A stretch of 12,955 bases of DNA from Aquabacterium sp. (GTDB taxonomy: Bacteria; Pseudomonadota; Gammaproteobacteria; Burkholderiales; Burkholderiaceae_C), in the NCBI GenBank assembly GCA_030654555.1, contig JAURXG010000576.1, positions 1 through 12,955 on the forward strand. The letters are read 5' to 3'. A program made the position numbers and the translations under genes. A model generated the notes under the pieces. It did not search any database, was not told where the DNA came from, and saw only the letters and a list, made by a program, of their open reading frames with translations. Positions 12,882-12,955 of the stretch are shown piece after piece (the stretch's first letter is position 1; each line of letters begins with the position of its first letter).

Positions 12882-12955
12882 GCCGATGTTCCGTTGGTTG
12901 CGGCCAGCGATGGGTGCAGCAGCCGCAGCGCGCCCTGCGCCGCATCGCCGGCCGG
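12878..12955 (-). CDS. C-terminal end of an upstream gene, probably BadF/BadG-type N-acetylglucosamine kinase (partial)
   Basis: Reading the minus strand in from the right edge gives 25 in-frame residues (PAGDAAQGALRLLHP, then SLAATNGTSA) and a TGA at 12878-12880 that overlaps the nagA start as ATGA. The segment GDAAQGALRLL resembles the last helix of BadF/BadG/BcrA/BcrD-type sugar kinases, which typically end with a GDAxxGALLLA pattern. GlcNAc kinase next to nagA is a common pairing. The existence of a coding end here is well supported by the overlap and frame; the identity rests on a short stretch and gene context, so it is tentative. Confidence 0.6.
   Translation of the reverse strand, partial: PAGDAAQGALRLLHPSLAATNGTSA

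Noticed and set aside
11035..12945. A 636-codon minus-strand frame across nagA and the methyltransferase gene
   Set aside because: It is out of frame with both recognised enzymes and has no motif of its own; a GC-bias shadow.

Overview
The window is very GC-rich, with strongly biased third codon positions that leave long stop-free frames opposite real genes. Gene content and protein styles (DUF3717/DUF1289, DUF3016, DUF938, a ParA of the type usually found without ParB, a CspA-type protein followed by a small lysine-rich protein, a glycine-rich-tailed DEAD-box helicase) point to a betaproteobacterium of the Burkholderiales, probably a Rubrivivax/Leptothrix/Ideonella-like lineage. That placement is inference. 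No phage, insertion sequence, CRISPR array, tRNA or rRNA was seen; this looks like ordinary core chromosome.

Left part (1-4163). The C-terminal part of a sensor histidine kinase (+) enters from the left edge and overlaps tail to tail with a MATE-family multidrug exporter (-). The exporter is translationally coupled (ATGA) to an upstream DUF3717/DUF1289 protein. Diverging from that pair is an exported protein (+) of unknown function that may be a degenerate M48/PDZ-like protein lacking the zinc motif.

Middle part (4197-8907). A hairpin terminator precedes (in + coordinates) a DEAD-box RNA helicase (-) with a GGFRD/RGG-type tail and an apparently long structured leader with a candidate extended -10 promoter. 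Next come a GMC-family flavin oxidoreductase (-) with a strong Shine-Dalgarno, a cold-shock-domain protein (+) with a long leader and a tandem hairpin terminator, and a small basic protein (-) that starts with TTG.

Right part (8908-12955). An orphan ParA-type ATPase (+) follows an intergenic region with an 18-bp direct repeat. It converges on a DUF3016 exported protein (-). Upstream of that on the minus strand is a run of genes: the end of a probable N-acetylglucosamine kinase (BadF/BadG type, entering from the right edge), nagA overlapping it by ATGA, a DUF938 methyltransferase and a short 2Fe-2S ferredoxin. The kinase/NagA pair would phosphorylate and deacetylate GlcNAc from chitin or peptidoglycan. 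The methyltransferase and ferredoxin are tightly spaced passengers of unknown link to sugar metabolism.

I found no convincing new multi-gene system. The best leads are the possible pseudo-protease (2961-4163), the helicase leader (6039-6428), the repeat-bearing region before the ParA gene, and an orphan terminator-like hairpin at 8998-9021 that could end an unannotated minus-strand transcript.
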